Shown: positions 63,870 through 63,913 of the stretch, one piece after another
Layout of the letters: every line of letters begins with the position of its first letter
How positions within the stretch are numbered: the stretch's first letter is position 1
NCBI GenBank assembly: GCA_046316025.1
Contig: JBKCXU010000052.1
Span: 1 to 63,913, forward strand
Direction of reading: 5' to 3'
Origin: JAJTHJ01 sp046316025
GTDB lineage: Bacteria; Pseudomonadota; Gammaproteobacteria; Burkholderiales; Burkholderiaceae_F
DNA length: 63,913 nt
The notes under the pieces: model-generated
Told to the model about the DNA's origin: nothing
The model's input: the letters and a program-made list of their open reading frames with translations, nothing else
Databases searched by the model: none
Position numbers and translations under genes: made by a program

Positions 63870-63907
63870 CGTTACCGCCAAAATCAGCACGGAAAGTACG
63901 GGAACCC
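63870..63907. repeat. Candidate 38-bp Tn3-type terminal inverted repeat
   Basis: Read on the minus strand it starts GGGTTCCCGT at 63907, has TTTCCGTGC in the middle and ends GGCGGTAACG at 63870. Length (38 bases), G-rich outer end and GGTAAC-like inner end fit Tn3-family ends and resemble IS1071. It lies 239 bases beyond the tnpA start; those bases (63631-63869) contain no gene and may hold a resolution site. No matching partner end was found in the window. Confidence 0.45.
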
Positions 63908-63913
63908 TTGCTC

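Noticed and set aside
1..63913. tRNA, rRNA or pathway-specific regulator genes
   Set aside because: None recognised on either strand; no LuxR, TetR or LysR-type protein was seen.

Overview
The window is a GC-rich bacterial segment. Gene content and the style of the transposases (IS5, IS21, IS66, IS4 and Tn3 types) suggest a Gram-negative betaproteobacterium, probably Burkholderiales; that placement is inference. The core (about 977-50901) is one very large biosynthetic locus with every gene on the minus strand, so transcription runs from high to low coordinates. Both flanks are packed with decayed or nested mobile elements.

Core locus in transcription order. (1) 50901-46832: two FtsX-type permeases, a LolD-like ATPase and a LolA-like periplasmic protein, which look like an export route for a lipophilic product. 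(2) 46612-43218: a four-gene extender-unit cassette (3-hydroxyacyl-CoA dehydrogenase, FkbH-type glyceryl transferase/phosphatase, discrete ACP, acyl-CoA dehydrogenase) of the kind that makes hydroxymalonyl-ACP; no O-methyltransferase is present, so methoxymalonyl is unlikely. (3) 43196-5944: seven assembly-line proteins: FAAL-ACP-KS-AT-ACP-AMT-C-A(Gly)-PCP plus half a C domain; a discrete trans-acting AT; KS-DH-KR-ACP; KS-DH-KR-ACP; KS-ACP-C-A(aliphatic, Ile-like)-PCP; C-A(Val)-PCP; and KS-AT-(degenerate KR)-cMT-ACP-C*. (4) After an IS5-family insertion: an outer-membrane barrel-like protein (3847-2516), a type II thioesterase and an Sfp-type phosphopantetheinyl transferase.

Read colinearly, the line would activate a fatty acid, extend it once, convert the beta-ketone to an amine (possibly next to an alpha-hydroxyl from hydroxymalonate), add Gly, add two reduced and dehydrated ketide units and one unreduced unit, add an aliphatic residue and Val, then end with a C-methylated ketide released by an unusual condensation-like domain. 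I do not recognise the whole locus as a known pathway. Its combination of cis-AT and trans-AT modules, a half condensation domain, a terminal C-like domain with an altered catalytic motif and a Lol-like exporter is the most novel content here.

Flanks. Left (1-935): an internally deleted IS21-family remnant with four tandem terminal repeats, next to a truncated and frameshifted resolvase gene. Middle (4712-5943): an IS5-family element inserted exactly at the stop codon of the last PKS gene. Right (50922-63913): an IS5-like end fused to a truncated IS4 transposase; a tyrosine recombinase gene split by an IS66 element whose tnpC is itself split by an antisense group II intron (the boundaries can be fixed to the base); a DDE transposase; a second tyrosine recombinase coupled to a frameshifted HNH gene; and a complete Tn3-family transposase. 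Single-base frameshifts occur only in the mobile genes, while all core genes are intact. No tRNA, rRNA, CRISPR array or pathway-specific regulator was found.
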